DNA of 64,000 nucleotides from Diplocloster agilis (GTDB taxonomy: Bacteria; Bacillota; Clostridia; Lachnospirales; Lachnospiraceae). The DNA is taken from positions 1 to 64,000 of the forward strand of contig NZ_JAHQCW010000020.1 in NCBI RefSeq assembly GCF_019042275.1, in the 5' to 3' direction. The notes under the pieces were generated by a model, which was given only the letters and a program-made list of their open reading frames with translations, searched no databases and had not been told where the DNA came from. The position numbers and the translations under genes are program-made. Within the stretch, counting starts at the first letter, position 1. Each line of letters begins with the position of its first letter. Shown in pieces: positions 25,435 through 33,711 of the stretch.

Positions 25435-26613
25435 CTACCCGAAAAACAGCTCCCCAACTCTGGAGCTTCCCCGGAAGACCCCGTTTAAGACACAGCAGGT
25501 ACTTCCCAGAAGCTGCGCGTTATCCCCAAAATGGGAGCGAAGCACGGGGATAGGATGATCCTTGGCCAGCTTGATCTCATTGATCGTCTTCTCCATCTGC
25601 GCCACATTTTCATCCGGCAGATAGACCGCCTCGTGTCCCAGGATGATCGCCTGGGGATTCAGCAGATTGACCGCGTTAATAAGCGCGCTTGATATCTTGT
25701 CCGTCATATCCGATAAAATAGGCGCAATGGCGGGATGGGACGGATCGGTACAAAATTCACGGAAAGTCAGATACTGCTTGGTGGCTTCCCTAAGCTGCCG
25801 CTGGATGATGGACGCGCTGGCGTAGGTCTCCAGACAGCCCCGGTTCCCGCAGGCGCACAGGTTGCCGTTATAGTCGATGCTGGTGTGTCCTAACTCGCTG
25901 CCGTAGCCGGCCGCGTTGTGATAGAGCTGCCCGCCGGATATGATGCCGGAGCCGATTCCGTTGGTGACACCCAGGAATATAAAGTCTTCATAGCTGCGGC
26001 CGATGCCATAGAAACGCTCGGCCAGGGCCGCGCAATCGTAGTTATTGTCCAGATACGTGGGAACGCCGTAGCATTTCTCGAAGATCCGGACAATGGGTAT
26101 ATTATTGATTCCGTAAAAATTAGTTGGGTTTAAGATGATGCCGTTTACCGTGTCTACAGGGCCTAAGGAAGCGATCCCGATCCCGGCTATGGGGTCGGAG
26201 GTCTTTTCCTTGACTTTGTCAACCAGTCCGAAGAGGATATCCAGCAGCCGGCTGCTGTCGCAATGGGAAATCTCAGCGGTCTTTAGGGCCAGCATATTAA
26301 GTTTTAAATCACACAGGACCGCGGAACAGGAATCCCGGTTAATGAGGACGCCGATGACTTTGGGGGCGTCGGGGGAAATGTCCAGATAGATGGGAGTCCG
26401 CCCGGGTGTAACCGCCCGGTCTGATCCGGTTTCCCGGACCAGATGGCGGTCGATAAATTCCGAAATGATGTTAGTGACCGACATTTTGGTCAGCCCGGAT
26501 TGTTTGGAAAGCTCGATCCGGGAAATCTCATTTCCCGTAGCGATTAACTGCAGGATCAGGCCGCGGTTCTGATATTTTAGATTCTGATTGTTGATTCCTG
26601 TTTTAGACGGCAT
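25435..26613 (-). CDS. ROK-family transcriptional regulator
   Basis: This is a 392-residue protein. An N-terminal winged helix (about 15-75, SRIELSKQSGLTKMSVTNII) is fused to a sugar-kinase-like ROK domain. The ROK zinc motif CACGNRGCLETY is present near residue 253, as are GIGSGIISGG and a GHTSIDY segment that usually holds the catalytic or ligand His. Such proteins repress sugar operons and are released by the sugar or its phosphate. It is the last gene of the operon, 10 bases after the kinase gene. Two palindromes near the operon promoter (29308 and 29470) are its likely operators. Confidence 0.9.
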   Translation of the reverse strand: MPSKTGINNQNLKYQNRGLILQLIATGNEISRIELSKQSGLTKMSVTNIISEFIDRHLVRETGSDRAVTPGRTPIYLDISPDAPKVIGVLINRDSCSAVLCDLKLNMLALKTAEISHCDSSRLLDILFGLVDKVKEKTSDPIAGIGIASLGPVDTVNGIILNPTNFYGINNIPIVRIFEKCYGVPTYLDNNYDCAALAERFYGIGRSYEDFIFLGVTNGIGSGIISGGQLYHNAAGYGSELGHTSIDYNGNLCACGNRGCLETYASASIIQRQLREATKQYLTFREFCTDPSHPAIAPILSDMTDKISSALINAVNLLNPQAIILGHEAVYLPDENVAQMEKTINEIKLAKDHPIPVLRSHFGDNAQLLGSTCCVLNGVFRGSSRVGELFFG

Positions 26614-26623
26614 GCGATAACTC

Positions 26624-27754
26624 CTAATTTTTCTCCCAACCGGCGTTTATTTTGTCACGAAGCTGATCGAAAGTCAGCAGTCCGCTTAACGCGTCATAGG
26701 CGGCGACACAGGAGGCCCCTGTGCCCGCAGCGTACTGCATGGCTTCCTGCCAGGTGTTGCTGTTCAGGACGGAACACAGGAAAGCGGCGATACTGGTATC
26801 GCCTGCGCCGGTACCGGATAGGATGCGGTCGGGACGGTAACTTTTTTCAAAATGTTCCAGATTATCCCATTTTATCATAGTTTCCGGCAATCCGCCACCA
26901 ATTTGGGCGATCCGGTCCTGGCTGCCGGTGCGCAGATAGATACCGGGCGCGCCGCACTTGATCAGGATAACCTTCGCACCCATATCCAGCAGCCGGTCGG
27001 CCAGTGGACGCACATCTTTTTCAATGTCCAGCACAGAGGTGACGTCGCCGCCGGCCGCCCGTTTCACCCACTCCTGATATCTGGGGCGGTCCAGCATATA
27101 GGCCAGTTCCTCTACGCTGGGAACGAAGAAGTCCACATAAGGGAGAACGGCGGACAGAATCTCTTCCCAGTCAATTTTTCCAACCGCGGCATTTTCGTCG
27201 ATGGCGGCGAAGTCCAGTGAGGTGGCGACTCCCATCGATTTCACCTTTTGAAAGAGCTGAACCAGCTGGCTTCCGTGATCGGAATACATATTCTTCATGA
27301 GAGGCGGATATCCGAAATGGAACAGGGCGGCATCGCCCACCAGGGAAAAATCAATGTCATCCATGCCAAAGGTATCGTTGGCGCCGGAACAATGCAGAAA
27401 AATCCGGTCGATCCCCACCGGCGCCAGCACCACCGAGTAGGAGGTAGCGGAACCGTCAGATACGATCATGCCCGCGGAAGCGTCATATTCTTCTAATTTT
27501 GAGAGAACCAGATCGCCAAAGGCGTCCTTGCCGACCTTCCCCATAAGGCGCACGTCGGCTCCGAGAATTTTCATGGCGAGCCCGGTGTTGGCGACCGCTC
27601 CGCCGGTATGGACATCGGCCTCCCCCATCTGGATCAGACGTCCGGGAACAAACATTTCGTCAATACGGCAGATCTTTTCGTTAGGAAAAGCAGGGGTGAT
27701 ATCCAGGCAGATATGCCCTGCGACGATTGCCATCCTGGATTTTGCGTTATCCAT
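26624..27754 (-). CDS. PfkB-family carbohydrate kinase
   Basis: This 376-residue kinase of the ribokinase/PfkB superfamily has an N-terminal substrate part with GGAVANTGLAMKILG, an AAIDENAAV region, and the signature GTGAGDTSIAAF, whose Asp is the catalytic base. It is longer than a typical fructokinase. ATG at 27754 has GGGGGA six bases upstream, and an upstream in-frame ATG overlaps the aldolase 3' end. Being in an operon with an isomerase and a class II aldolase, it probably phosphorylates the ketose made by the isomerase. Confidence 0.88.
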   Translation of the reverse strand: MDNAKSRMAIVAGHICLDITPAFPNEKICRIDEMFVPGRLIQMGEADVHTGGAVANTGLAMKILGADVRLMGKVGKDAFGDLVLSKLEEYDASAGMIVSDGSATSYSVVLAPVGIDRIFLHCSGANDTFGMDDIDFSLVGDAALFHFGYPPLMKNMYSDHGSQLVQLFQKVKSMGVATSLDFAAIDENAAVGKIDWEEILSAVLPYVDFFVPSVEELAYMLDRPRYQEWVKRAAGGDVTSVLDIEKDVRPLADRLLDMGAKVILIKCGAPGIYLRTGSQDRIAQIGGGLPETMIKWDNLEHFEKSYRPDRILSGTGAGDTSIAAFLCSVLNSNTWQEAMQYAAGTGASCVAAYDALSGLLTFDQLRDKINAGWEKN

Positions 27755-27767
27755 AAGAATCCCCCTT

Positions 27768-28697
27768 CTATTTTCCAAGTGTGCTGAGCACTTCTTTGGT
27801 TACCAGTTGTACGATAGCTTCGATATCGGCGGCGCTGCGATGCACTTTTCCGGTGGAACCGAACAGTTCCAGTTTTTTAATGACGGCGTTTTTAATGGCG
27901 AGGACAGCGGCGGGAATCAGATCGATCAGTCCCTTTTCCATCTTGTCGAAAGCCTGCAGTTCCGCTTCCACAGCTGCGATATTGATGTCGGTAAATATAT
28001 TAACCTTACTGATTCCTTTTTCAATGGCTTTTTTAAAGTCCGCGTCGGCCAGGCCGGAACCTCCGTGCAGTACCAGCGGCACGGATACGGTCCGGGCGAT
28101 GGTCTGTATACGTTCAAAGTCCAGTTTGGGCGGCAGCTTGTAAGCGCCGTGAGCGGTGCCTACAGCGATCGCCAGCGCGTCCACGCCGGTTTTTTCCACG
28201 AAATCTTTCGCCTGTCTGGGATCGGTATAGAATTTGGACGGATCGGAGAGCGTGGAATTTCCCTCGTGGGAACCTTCATTGTCTCCTACGTGTCCCAACT
28301 CGCCCTCGATGGTAGCACCGAAGGAATGAGCGATATCGGCCATCTCTTTGACTTTTTGAACGTTCACATCATAGGGGTCTGTGGAGCAGTCATACATGAT
28401 CGAAGAGAAACCAAGCTCCAGAGCTTTGATGCAGGTTTCTTTCCTGAGTCCGTGATCCAGGTGGATGACTACGGGCACACGCGCTTTTTTCGCCATTGGG
28501 ATCAGATAGTAGGACACTTCTTCCAGCGGACCGTAGGGGAACAGAACCTCAGCGGTTCCCATAATCACGGGAGAACCGGTTTCCTCCGCCGCGCTGATGA
28601 TACCTCTGGCCAGTTCCAGATTGACGGCGTTGAATAAACCCACCGCATATTTACCCTTTTTCGCGGGGATAAGTACATCGTTCAGATTTGCTAACAT
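27768..28697 (-). CDS. Class II ketose-(bis)phosphate aldolase
   Basis: This 309-residue zinc aldolase has the class II fructose/tagatose-bisphosphate aldolase motifs VVIHLDHG (catalytic Asp and zinc His), IEGELGHVG, GTAHGAY, VLHGGSGL and KVNIFTDINIA. It cleaves a ketose 1-phosphate or 1,6-bisphosphate to dihydroxyacetone phosphate and an aldehyde. The substrate cannot be read from sequence. The operon partners point to a product of the lyxose-isomerase-like enzyme phosphorylated by the PfkB kinase. Confidence 0.88.
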   Translation of the reverse strand: MLANLNDVLIPAKKGKYAVGLFNAVNLELARGIISAAEETGSPVIMGTAEVLFPYGPLEEVSYYLIPMAKKARVPVVIHLDHGLRKETCIKALELGFSSIMYDCSTDPYDVNVQKVKEMADIAHSFGATIEGELGHVGDNEGSHEGNSTLSDPSKFYTDPRQAKDFVEKTGVDALAIAVGTAHGAYKLPPKLDFERIQTIARTVSVPLVLHGGSGLADADFKKAIEKGISKVNIFTDINIAAVEAELQAFDKMEKGLIDLIPAAVLAIKNAVIKKLELFGSTGKVHRSAADIEAIVQLVTKEVLSTLGK

Positions 28698-28724
28698 AAT
28701 AAATTTCCTCCTTGTGTCACGTGT

Positions 28725-29267
28725 TTACTCTATGGTGGGGATACGGTTAATACGGGTATCGGTAAAAATATCGTATTCATCGTAACAATGTGTGCTGAAT
28801 TCGCTGACTACGGCGCCCTCGCTGCCGGCCTGGAACCAGTGTTTGGTTCCGGGATACAGCGTATACTGCTCTCCGGGCTCTAATTTTACTTCGTGGAATA
28901 CGGTATAATAAGCCTCATCTCCGGCGGGCGGCGCAGCGCAGCGGTCTTCGGTGGCCTCACCCTCCACATACAGGTATACGGTACCCATACGGCAGCGGAA
29001 CGTTTCCTCTTTTCCGGGATAGTCCTCCCCTACCGGAGGATGCAGGTGCTCAGGGCAGGTCTGGTGAGGCAGCAGAACCATTTCCTTGGCGCAGCATCTG
29101 TCGGTATTTATGTAAACAATACTTTCAAGTCCGGTACGCATCACATCATCCAGTCCAAAATCTGCCACTTCGATTGCGTCTTCCTCGGCGGAAGTAAGCG
29201 CAATGTGCGCGCGGGAAAAGTAGTCGAGCGTTTTTTCTCTGAGCTCCAGGTAAGTTTCTTTGGTCAT
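28725..29267 (-). CDS. D-lyxose isomerase-like cupin protein
   Basis: This is a 180-residue cupin. It has CPEHLHPP, KEETFRCRMG and PGTKHWFQAG in order, giving the His-His-Glu-His metal set of the D-lyxose isomerase family, which interconverts D-lyxose and D-xylulose and often D-mannose and D-fructose. ATG at 29267 follows AAGGAG; a longer frame adds six residues across the ribosome site. It is the first gene of the four-gene operon, directly behind a strong promoter and operator. No transporter gene is included in the operon. Confidence 0.85.
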   Translation of the reverse strand: MTKETYLELREKTLDYFSRAHIALTSAEEDAIEVADFGLDDVMRTGLESIVYINTDRCCAKEMVLLPHQTCPEHLHPPVGEDYPGKEETFRCRMGTVYLYVEGEATEDRCAAPPAGDEAYYTVFHEVKLEPGEQYTLYPGTKHWFQAGSEGAVVSEFSTHCYDEYDIFTDTRINRIPTIE

Positions 29268-29307
29268 AGGTGATTCTCCTTTCAAAATTTGATTTTTATG
29301 GATCTGG

Positions 29308-29328
29308 TTGGTAAAAGAGTTTTACTAA
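29308..29328. promoter_or_regulatory. ROK-type operator 1
   Basis: TTGGTAAAA-GAG-TTTTACTAA is a 21-base dyad with one mismatch. It lies just downstream of the -10 box of the lyxose operon promoter, where a bound repressor would block transcription. It shares its half-site with operator 2. Confidence 0.7.
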
Positions 29329-29332
29329 TTAA

Positions 29333-29361
29333 AGTATATATGGAATGTGGTCCAAAGTCAA
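29333..29361 (-). promoter_or_regulatory. Promoter of the lyxose-isomerase operon
   Basis: On the minus strand TTGACT (29361-29356) and TATACT (29338-29333) are separated by exactly 17 bases, a good sigma-A match. Operator 1 begins five bases downstream of the -10. The operon's first ATG is 66 bases further on. Confidence 0.75.
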
Positions 29362-29469
29362 TCATAATTTGCCAAGAATATCTATATACAACGATGAATA
29401 AACGATGAAAAATTTGGGCTTTTCCCGATTTTGCCAAACGGTTACAGATACCAGGAATATTAGAGGATA

Positions 29470-29486
29470 GGTAAAAGTATTTTACC
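29470..29486. promoter_or_regulatory. ROK-type operator 2
   Basis: GGTAAAA-GTA-TTTTACC is a perfect 17-base palindrome with the same half-site as operator 1, some 160 bases away. Two such sites would allow a repression loop. It also lies in the 3' region of the small membrane protein gene's transcript. Confidence 0.65.
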
Positions 29487-29542
29487 ATATATAGAGTACC
29501 GCTAAGACCTCTGAACCGCGTATTGCATATGCGCCGTACGCA

Positions 29543-29887
29543 TTATTTGTTGTCCGTCCGACGGAGAAATTCTACGAAGGCGAATATAATGGAGATAACC
29601 GTTAGAACGGATACAATAAGCTCCGATATGTTGTTAGCATAGTCTGCCCGGGATGGAATAACGATACCTAATACCAGGAAAAAGCTGCACCAGATCAGCC
29701 CTAAGGTGAGCAGCAGAAAAGTAATGTATTTGAAAATGGCAGCAAATTTGTTTAGTAATCTGCGGGTGTTCAGTATCTCCTTTTCGGAGTAACTCCGTTT
29801 TTTTATAATAGATTTAATAATTCCTATGAAAAAACCTACGAATAATCCAACTGTGATTGCGATACAAATGTGATAATAATCCGTCAT
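29543..29887 (-). CDS. Small membrane protein, hypothetical
   Basis: This is a 114-residue protein with three hydrophobic segments (about 5-25, 50-80 and 90-108) and a basic loop after the first. I do not recognise a family. ATG at 29887 is preceded by GGAGG at five bases. An upstream ATG sits inside the ribosome site. It stands alone between the lyxose operon and the cation transporter. The 374-base gap upstream holds AT-rich direct repeats (ATATAGAAAATA, near 30130) and the promoter of the next gene. Confidence 0.65.
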   Translation of the reverse strand: MTDYYHICIAITVGLFVGFFIGIIKSIIKKRSYSEKEILNTRRLLNKFAAIFKYITFLLLTLGLIWCSFFLVLGIVIPSRADYANNISELIVSVLTVISIIFAFVEFLRRTDNK

Positions 29888-30185
29888 CTTTTCCTCCAAT
29901 GGGTTTCGGCTGTCTGGGATCGTTATAGTTAAAGTTCTTTTATTCTATCATATATTGGTTGAGATAGCTACGAATGGTTTGTTATCAGCCAAAATATAGA
30001 TTAGAAATGATCAAGATTTCATTAAAATTTATTATATCAGACTCTGTCGTTTGACTTTAACTCAGAGAAGATTTTTTGTTACCTTAAATTGCCGATATTA
30101 CCAGTTATTTCCTGGTGCCGGGAACACCTACAGAGAATATAGAAAATAGCATATAGAAAATATAGGGAATATAGGAAAAAAGTGA

Positions 30186-30214
30186 TTGCATTTTTAGGAT
30201 GAAACTAATATAAT
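30186..30214 (+). promoter_or_regulatory. Promoter of the cation transporter gene
   Basis: TTGCAT at 30186 and TATAAT at 30209 are 17 bases apart, 48 bases before the start codon. Confidence 0.65.
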
Positions 30215-30261
30215 AGTAAGAATTATATTTTCCAGCCTGAAGGAACGGGAGGCAATGATGT

Positions 30262-31275
30262 ATGAAAAAAGATAACACAATGGAAAAAGAGTACATAACC
30301 GGAAAAGATATCACATTAGAAAATAAGGACAAAAATGAAAAGATAAACAATATAGAAGATACGGGCGCAGAGAGGAAGAATGCGGTCAAAGATGCAGGCG
30401 GTATAAAAACGGAAAAACAGACAGCGATACAGGTGTCTGTAGTCAGCATAGTCGTAAACCTGTTGTTGTCCGCCGCTAAGCTGGCGGCAGGAATTATTGG
30501 CCGGTCCCAGGCGATGCTGTCTGATGCGGTGCATTCTGCCTCAGATGTGTTCAGCACGTTTATTGTGATTATCGGTGTCAATATATCCAGCAAGGCGTCA
30601 GATGACGATCACCAGTACGGGCATGAACGGATGGAATGCGTTGCTTCTATATTATTGGCGACGATTCTGTGTGCCACCGGTATCGGCATTGGTATGGTCG
30701 GGATTAACGATATTATCGGGGGAAATTATGAAAATCTGAAGATTCCGTCCGTGCTGCCGCTCAGCATGGCCGTGATTTCCGTGGTCGTGAAAGAGTGGAT
30801 GTACTGGTACACGAGAGCCGCAGCCAAAAAGATTAACTCCGGTTCGCTGATGGCGGATGCATGGCATCACCGGTCGGACGCGTTGTCCTCCGTGGGCAGT
30901 TTCGTGGGTATTCTGGGAGCGCGTCTGGGGCTTCCGGTGCTGGATCCGATCGCCAGTGTAGTGATCTGTATTTTTATTATCAAAGCAGCTTATGATATAT
31001 TCGCAGACGCGATTTCGAAGATGGTAGATAAATCCTGTGACGATGAAACGATTGAAAAAATGAAGACAGTGATTCTTAGCATAGACGGCGTCAAAGAAAT
31101 CGATGAACTGCGGACCAGGTTGTTTGGAAATAAAATCTATGTGGACATAGAGATCGGGGCGGACGGGGACCTTACACTCCGGGACAGCCATTCGATCGCG
31201 GAGGATGTACATCTTAAAATAGAAGAAGAGTTTCCCGGATGTAAGCACTGTATGGTCCATGTGAATCCCAGGTAA
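30262..31275 (+). CDS. Cation diffusion facilitator family transporter
   Basis: This 337-residue protein has an unusually long hydrophilic N-terminus (about 55 residues, rich in Lys, Glu and Asn). Six membrane helices and a C-terminal cytoplasmic ferredoxin-like domain (about 250-337) follow. Metal-site signatures are visible: MLSDAVHSASDVFST in helix 2 and MADAWHHRSDALSS in helix 5 (the D-x3-D and H-x3-D pairs). DHQYGHERME follows helix 2, as in the family. It exports divalent metals such as Zn2+, Fe2+ or Mn2+ in exchange for protons. ATG follows GGGAGG. Confidence 0.9.
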   Translation: MKKDNTMEKEYITGKDITLENKDKNEKINNIEDTGAERKNAVKDAGGIKTEKQTAIQVSVVSIVVNLLLSAAKLAAGIIGRSQAMLSDAVHSASDVFSTFIVIIGVNISSKASDDDHQYGHERMECVASILLATILCATGIGIGMVGINDIIGGNYENLKIPSVLPLSMAVISVVVKEWMYWYTRAAAKKINSGSLMADAWHHRSDALSSVGSFVGILGARLGLPVLDPIASVVICIFIIKAAYDIFADAISKMVDKSCDDETIEKMKTVILSIDGVKEIDELRTRLFGNKIYVDIEIGADGDLTLRDSHSIAEDVHLKIEEEFPGCKHCMVHVNPR

Positions 31276-31283
31276 TCCGGCGC

Positions 31284-32150
31284 TTAGGGCCAGGGGGAGT
31301 CAGGATCGGCCCCGTAGATCTGTACGATCTCCAGAAGGGGGCTGTTGGCGATATCCTTTGGGGTGACGATCATCCCGGAGTCGGAGTCCAGATCATACCC
31401 AAAGTGAGCATAAGCGAGCCAGACCAGATGGGAACAATGGGTCCCGGTTACGGAACCGGGCGGCTGGTATTTGGGACTTAAGACTCCTGCCGGAAAATAA
31501 TACGGAATGTCGTTTAAATTGTCCATAGCGGATCGGGCGATGGCTGCCCGCTCTTCTTTCGGAGTATCTTTTAGACGGAGCACCAGAAAAGAAGGAAAAG
31601 TCCGCCATTTGTCATAATCCTGGGTTTTGGAGTTGCGTCCGATCACCACGGATTCCAGTGTCGTTTCCGATTCCGCGTCTATCACGAGAGCCGCGTGGCC
31701 GTTGCGCCAGCCTCCGATGTGGGAATTTTTTGTGATAAGGATGTCCCCGTCTTCCAGAGGAGCCAGTTGGGTGTCCGGCTGCCAGTAGCCATCCGGGCCG
31801 ATGGAGTGCTCTTCCTTGGATATGGGGCTGTTCCAGGTACATTCATATGGAACGGAGGCAAAGAAAGCCTGCTGGATCTCCAGGATTTCCTGTCTGCCCG
31901 CGGCGCCTTTTGCCAGAAGGGCATCTACCGCCGGCTTTCCCAGACCGGCCTGATTATAAAGGGTTCTGTAATCCGCCTCGGTAAGGGCGGAACCGGACAA
32001 AATTCCGGTCAGGTCCGACATGGAATAATCAGGAGGAATATGGGCGCTTCGCTCCGCGAAATTACCGCTTATAAAAAATATACATACGATACATGTAAGC
32101 AGGGCAAGGCTTAAAAACGCAATCCATCTGCGGGAACTTTTTTTCTCCAT
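31284..32150 (-). CDS. YiiX/YebB-like NlpC/P60-fold protein, secreted or membrane anchored
   Basis: This is a 288-residue protein with one N-terminal membrane segment (about 10-30) followed by an extracellular domain. LEDGDILITKNSHIGGWRNGHAALVID provides a His, and GTHCSHLVWLAYAHFG provides a Cys-x-x-Leu segment. This is the order of a permuted NlpC/P60 (YiiX-type) cysteine hydrolase that may act on cell-wall peptides or lipids. ATG at 32150 was preferred to a TTG six codons upstream, and the ribosome site is weak for either. It converges on the transporter gene with an 8-base gap. Confidence 0.78.
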   Translation of the reverse strand: MEKKSSRRWIAFLSLALLTCIVCIFFISGNFAERSAHIPPDYSMSDLTGILSGSALTEADYRTLYNQAGLGKPAVDALLAKGAAGRQEILEIQQAFFASVPYECTWNSPISKEEHSIGPDGYWQPDTQLAPLEDGDILITKNSHIGGWRNGHAALVIDAESETTLESVVIGRNSKTQDYDKWRTFPSFLVLRLKDTPKEERAAIARSAMDNLNDIPYYFPAGVLSPKYQPPGSVTGTHCSHLVWLAYAHFGYDLDSDSGMIVTPKDIANSPLLEIVQIYGADPDSPWP

Positions 32151-32196
32151 ACTTAACCACACTTTCAAATCCGGTATTACGGCGCTTCTATTTTTA

Positions 32197-32226
32197 TTGC
32201 GCTAAACAGTAAAAGTATTATATAAT
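32197..32226 (+). promoter_or_regulatory. Probable azlCD promoter
   Basis: TTGCGC at 32197 and TATAAT at 32221 are 18 bases apart and lie 54 bases before the azlC start. Confidence 0.5.
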
Positions 32227-32279
32227 ATTCAAAGACTGCCATATAAGGCCATAAAATATACATATCGTGAGGTTTTTTT

Positions 32280-32996
32280 ATGAGTAATGAGAAAAAAGCG
32301 GTGCTCAGGGTTGCCTGTAAAGCGGCTTTTCCCCATACGATTCCGGTACTGACCGGATATATTTTCCTGGGGATGGCTTTTGGAATCCTGCTGAACAGCA
32401 AGGGGTACAGCGCCTGGTGGGCGCTGCTGATGAGCGGATTGATCTATGCCGGCTCCATGCAGTTCGTGGCGATCGAGCTGCTGGCCAGTATCTTTAATCC
32501 GATCCAAACAGTCATCATGTCCCTGGTCGTCAATGCCCGGCACCTGTTCTATGGGATTTCCATGCTGGATAAATTCAAAGACATTGGCAAAAAGAAAGGA
32601 TACATGATTTTCGGTTTGACAGATGAAACCTTCTCCCTGTTGTGCGGAGCGAAGACGCCGGAGGGGGTGGATGAGAATTGGTTCCGGTTTTTTATCACTC
32701 TGCTGGATCAGACTTACTGGGTTTTAGGGTCCGTAATGGGCGGTGTGATCGGCAGCATGTTCAAATTTAACACAACGGGTATAGATTTCGTGATGACCGC
32801 CCTGTTTATTGTGATATATCTGGACCAATGGAAGAGTACGAAAGATCATTTTCCGGCTATCGCCGGTGTGGTAGTAACGGTATTATGTCTGATCGTATTC
32901 AAAGCGGACAACTTCCTGATCCCCTCGATGATCGGGATACTGATTGTATTGGCCCTGTATAAGAAAATATATGACGGGAAGGGGGAAAAAAGATGA
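32280..32996 (+). CDS. azlC: AzlC-family branched-chain amino acid exporter, large subunit
   Basis: This 238-residue membrane protein has the AzlC pattern: ALPHTIPVLTGYIFLGMAFG-like start (here AAFPHTIPVLTGY), LLMSGLIYAGSMQFVAIELL, and NARHLFYGISMLDKF. About eight helices are predicted by eye. With AzlD it exports branched-chain amino acids and analogues such as azaleucine. It overlaps azlD by ATGA. Confidence 0.92.
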   Translation: MSNEKKAVLRVACKAAFPHTIPVLTGYIFLGMAFGILLNSKGYSAWWALLMSGLIYAGSMQFVAIELLASIFNPIQTVIMSLVVNARHLFYGISMLDKFKDIGKKKGYMIFGLTDETFSLLCGAKTPEGVDENWFRFFITLLDQTYWVLGSVMGGVIGSMFKFNTTGIDFVMTALFIVIYLDQWKSTKDHFPAIAGVVVTVLCLIVFKADNFLIPSMIGILIVLALYKKIYDGKGEKR

Positions 32997-33319
32997 CGCC
33001 CATGCATGCGTTTATCACGGTGATGCTGATCGCGGCAGCCACGTTTGCCACTCGCGTGATTCCCTTCCTGGTGTTCCCCGACGCGGACAAAGCGCCGAAA
33101 TTCGTCCGCTATCTGGGCAATGTGCTGCCCTATGCGGCCATCGGAATGCTGGTGGTCTACTGCCTGAAAGGAGTACATCCCACCGTCTCGCCGTATGGTC
33201 TCCCGGAACTGATCGGGGTGGCCGCTGTGGCCGGACTGCATCTGTGGAAGCGGAACACTCTTTTGAGTATTGGCGCCGGGACAGTGTTATATATGCTGTT
33301 GGTGCAGTTTGTTTTCTGA
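32993..33319 (+). CDS. azlD: AzlD-family branched-chain amino acid exporter, small subunit
   Basis: This 108-residue protein has four hydrophobic segments and the AzlD motif TFATRVIPFLVF near residue 20. The partner subunit AzlC is encoded just upstream with a 4-base overlap. The operon ends at the terminator near 33356. Confidence 0.92.
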   Translation: MTPMHAFITVMLIAAATFATRVIPFLVFPDADKAPKFVRYLGNVLPYAAIGMLVVYCLKGVHPTVSPYGLPELIGVAAVAGLHLWKRNTLLSIGAGTVLYMLLVQFVF

Positions 33320-33355
33320 GTATATTGACGGGATAGGAACATTTTCCTGCAATAA

Positions 33356-33398
33356 AAAGGCATAGCTGCTGGGATAAGCTCAGCGGCTATGCCTTTGC
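33356..33398. terminator. Bidirectional terminator
   Basis: AAAGGCATAGC and the following GCTG pair with CAGC and GCTATGCCTTT across the loop GGATAAGCT. A-rich and T-rich flanks allow use from both sides, by azlD on the plus strand and the 54-residue gene on the minus strand. Confidence 0.7.
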
Positions 33399-33440
33399 TG
33401 CGTCATATGTACTTTGTGAACGAAGCGGATCTTTTTGCAA

Positions 33441-33605
33441 TCAGCACTGCAACATATTTTCCGCATCCTTAATATAATTGTCCACATCTTCGCGGGTGAT
33501 AACATCCGCAGTATTCCACCAGCTAGGCCGGCCTACGCCCAGTTTTCGGCGGGCATCCGCATAATATTCTTCCGTTTCCGGACTTTCAAAATTCAGATTA
33601 ATCAT
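33441..33605 (-). CDS. Small acidic protein of 54 residues, hypothetical
   Basis: The minus strand from ATG at 33605 encodes MINLNFESPETEEYYADARR..., ending AENMLQC before TGA. AAGGAG lies nine bases before the ATG, codon use is normal for the window, and the protein is acidic and helix-prone, with a central GRPSWWNTADVITRED. It has its own place between two terminator or promoter regions and no competing frame of quality. I do not recognise a family. The composition suggests a small regulator or an adaptor rather than a secreted peptide. Confidence 0.6.
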   Translation of the reverse strand: MINLNFESPETEEYYADARRKLGVGRPSWWNTADVITREDVDNYIKDAENMLQC

Positions 33606-33711
33606 ACACCCAACTCCTTTTCGCGTAACTGGTAAGTAATTTCTACATACCTGTAGTATAGTACAATTACGCCAAAAAGCAAAGCGTTATTTGAGAATAT
33701 TAATGCATATG

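Noticed and set aside
27468-28637. 389-codon plus-strand frame opposite the aldolase and kinase genes
   Set aside because: It is a shadow frame; the minus-strand genes have clear family motifs.
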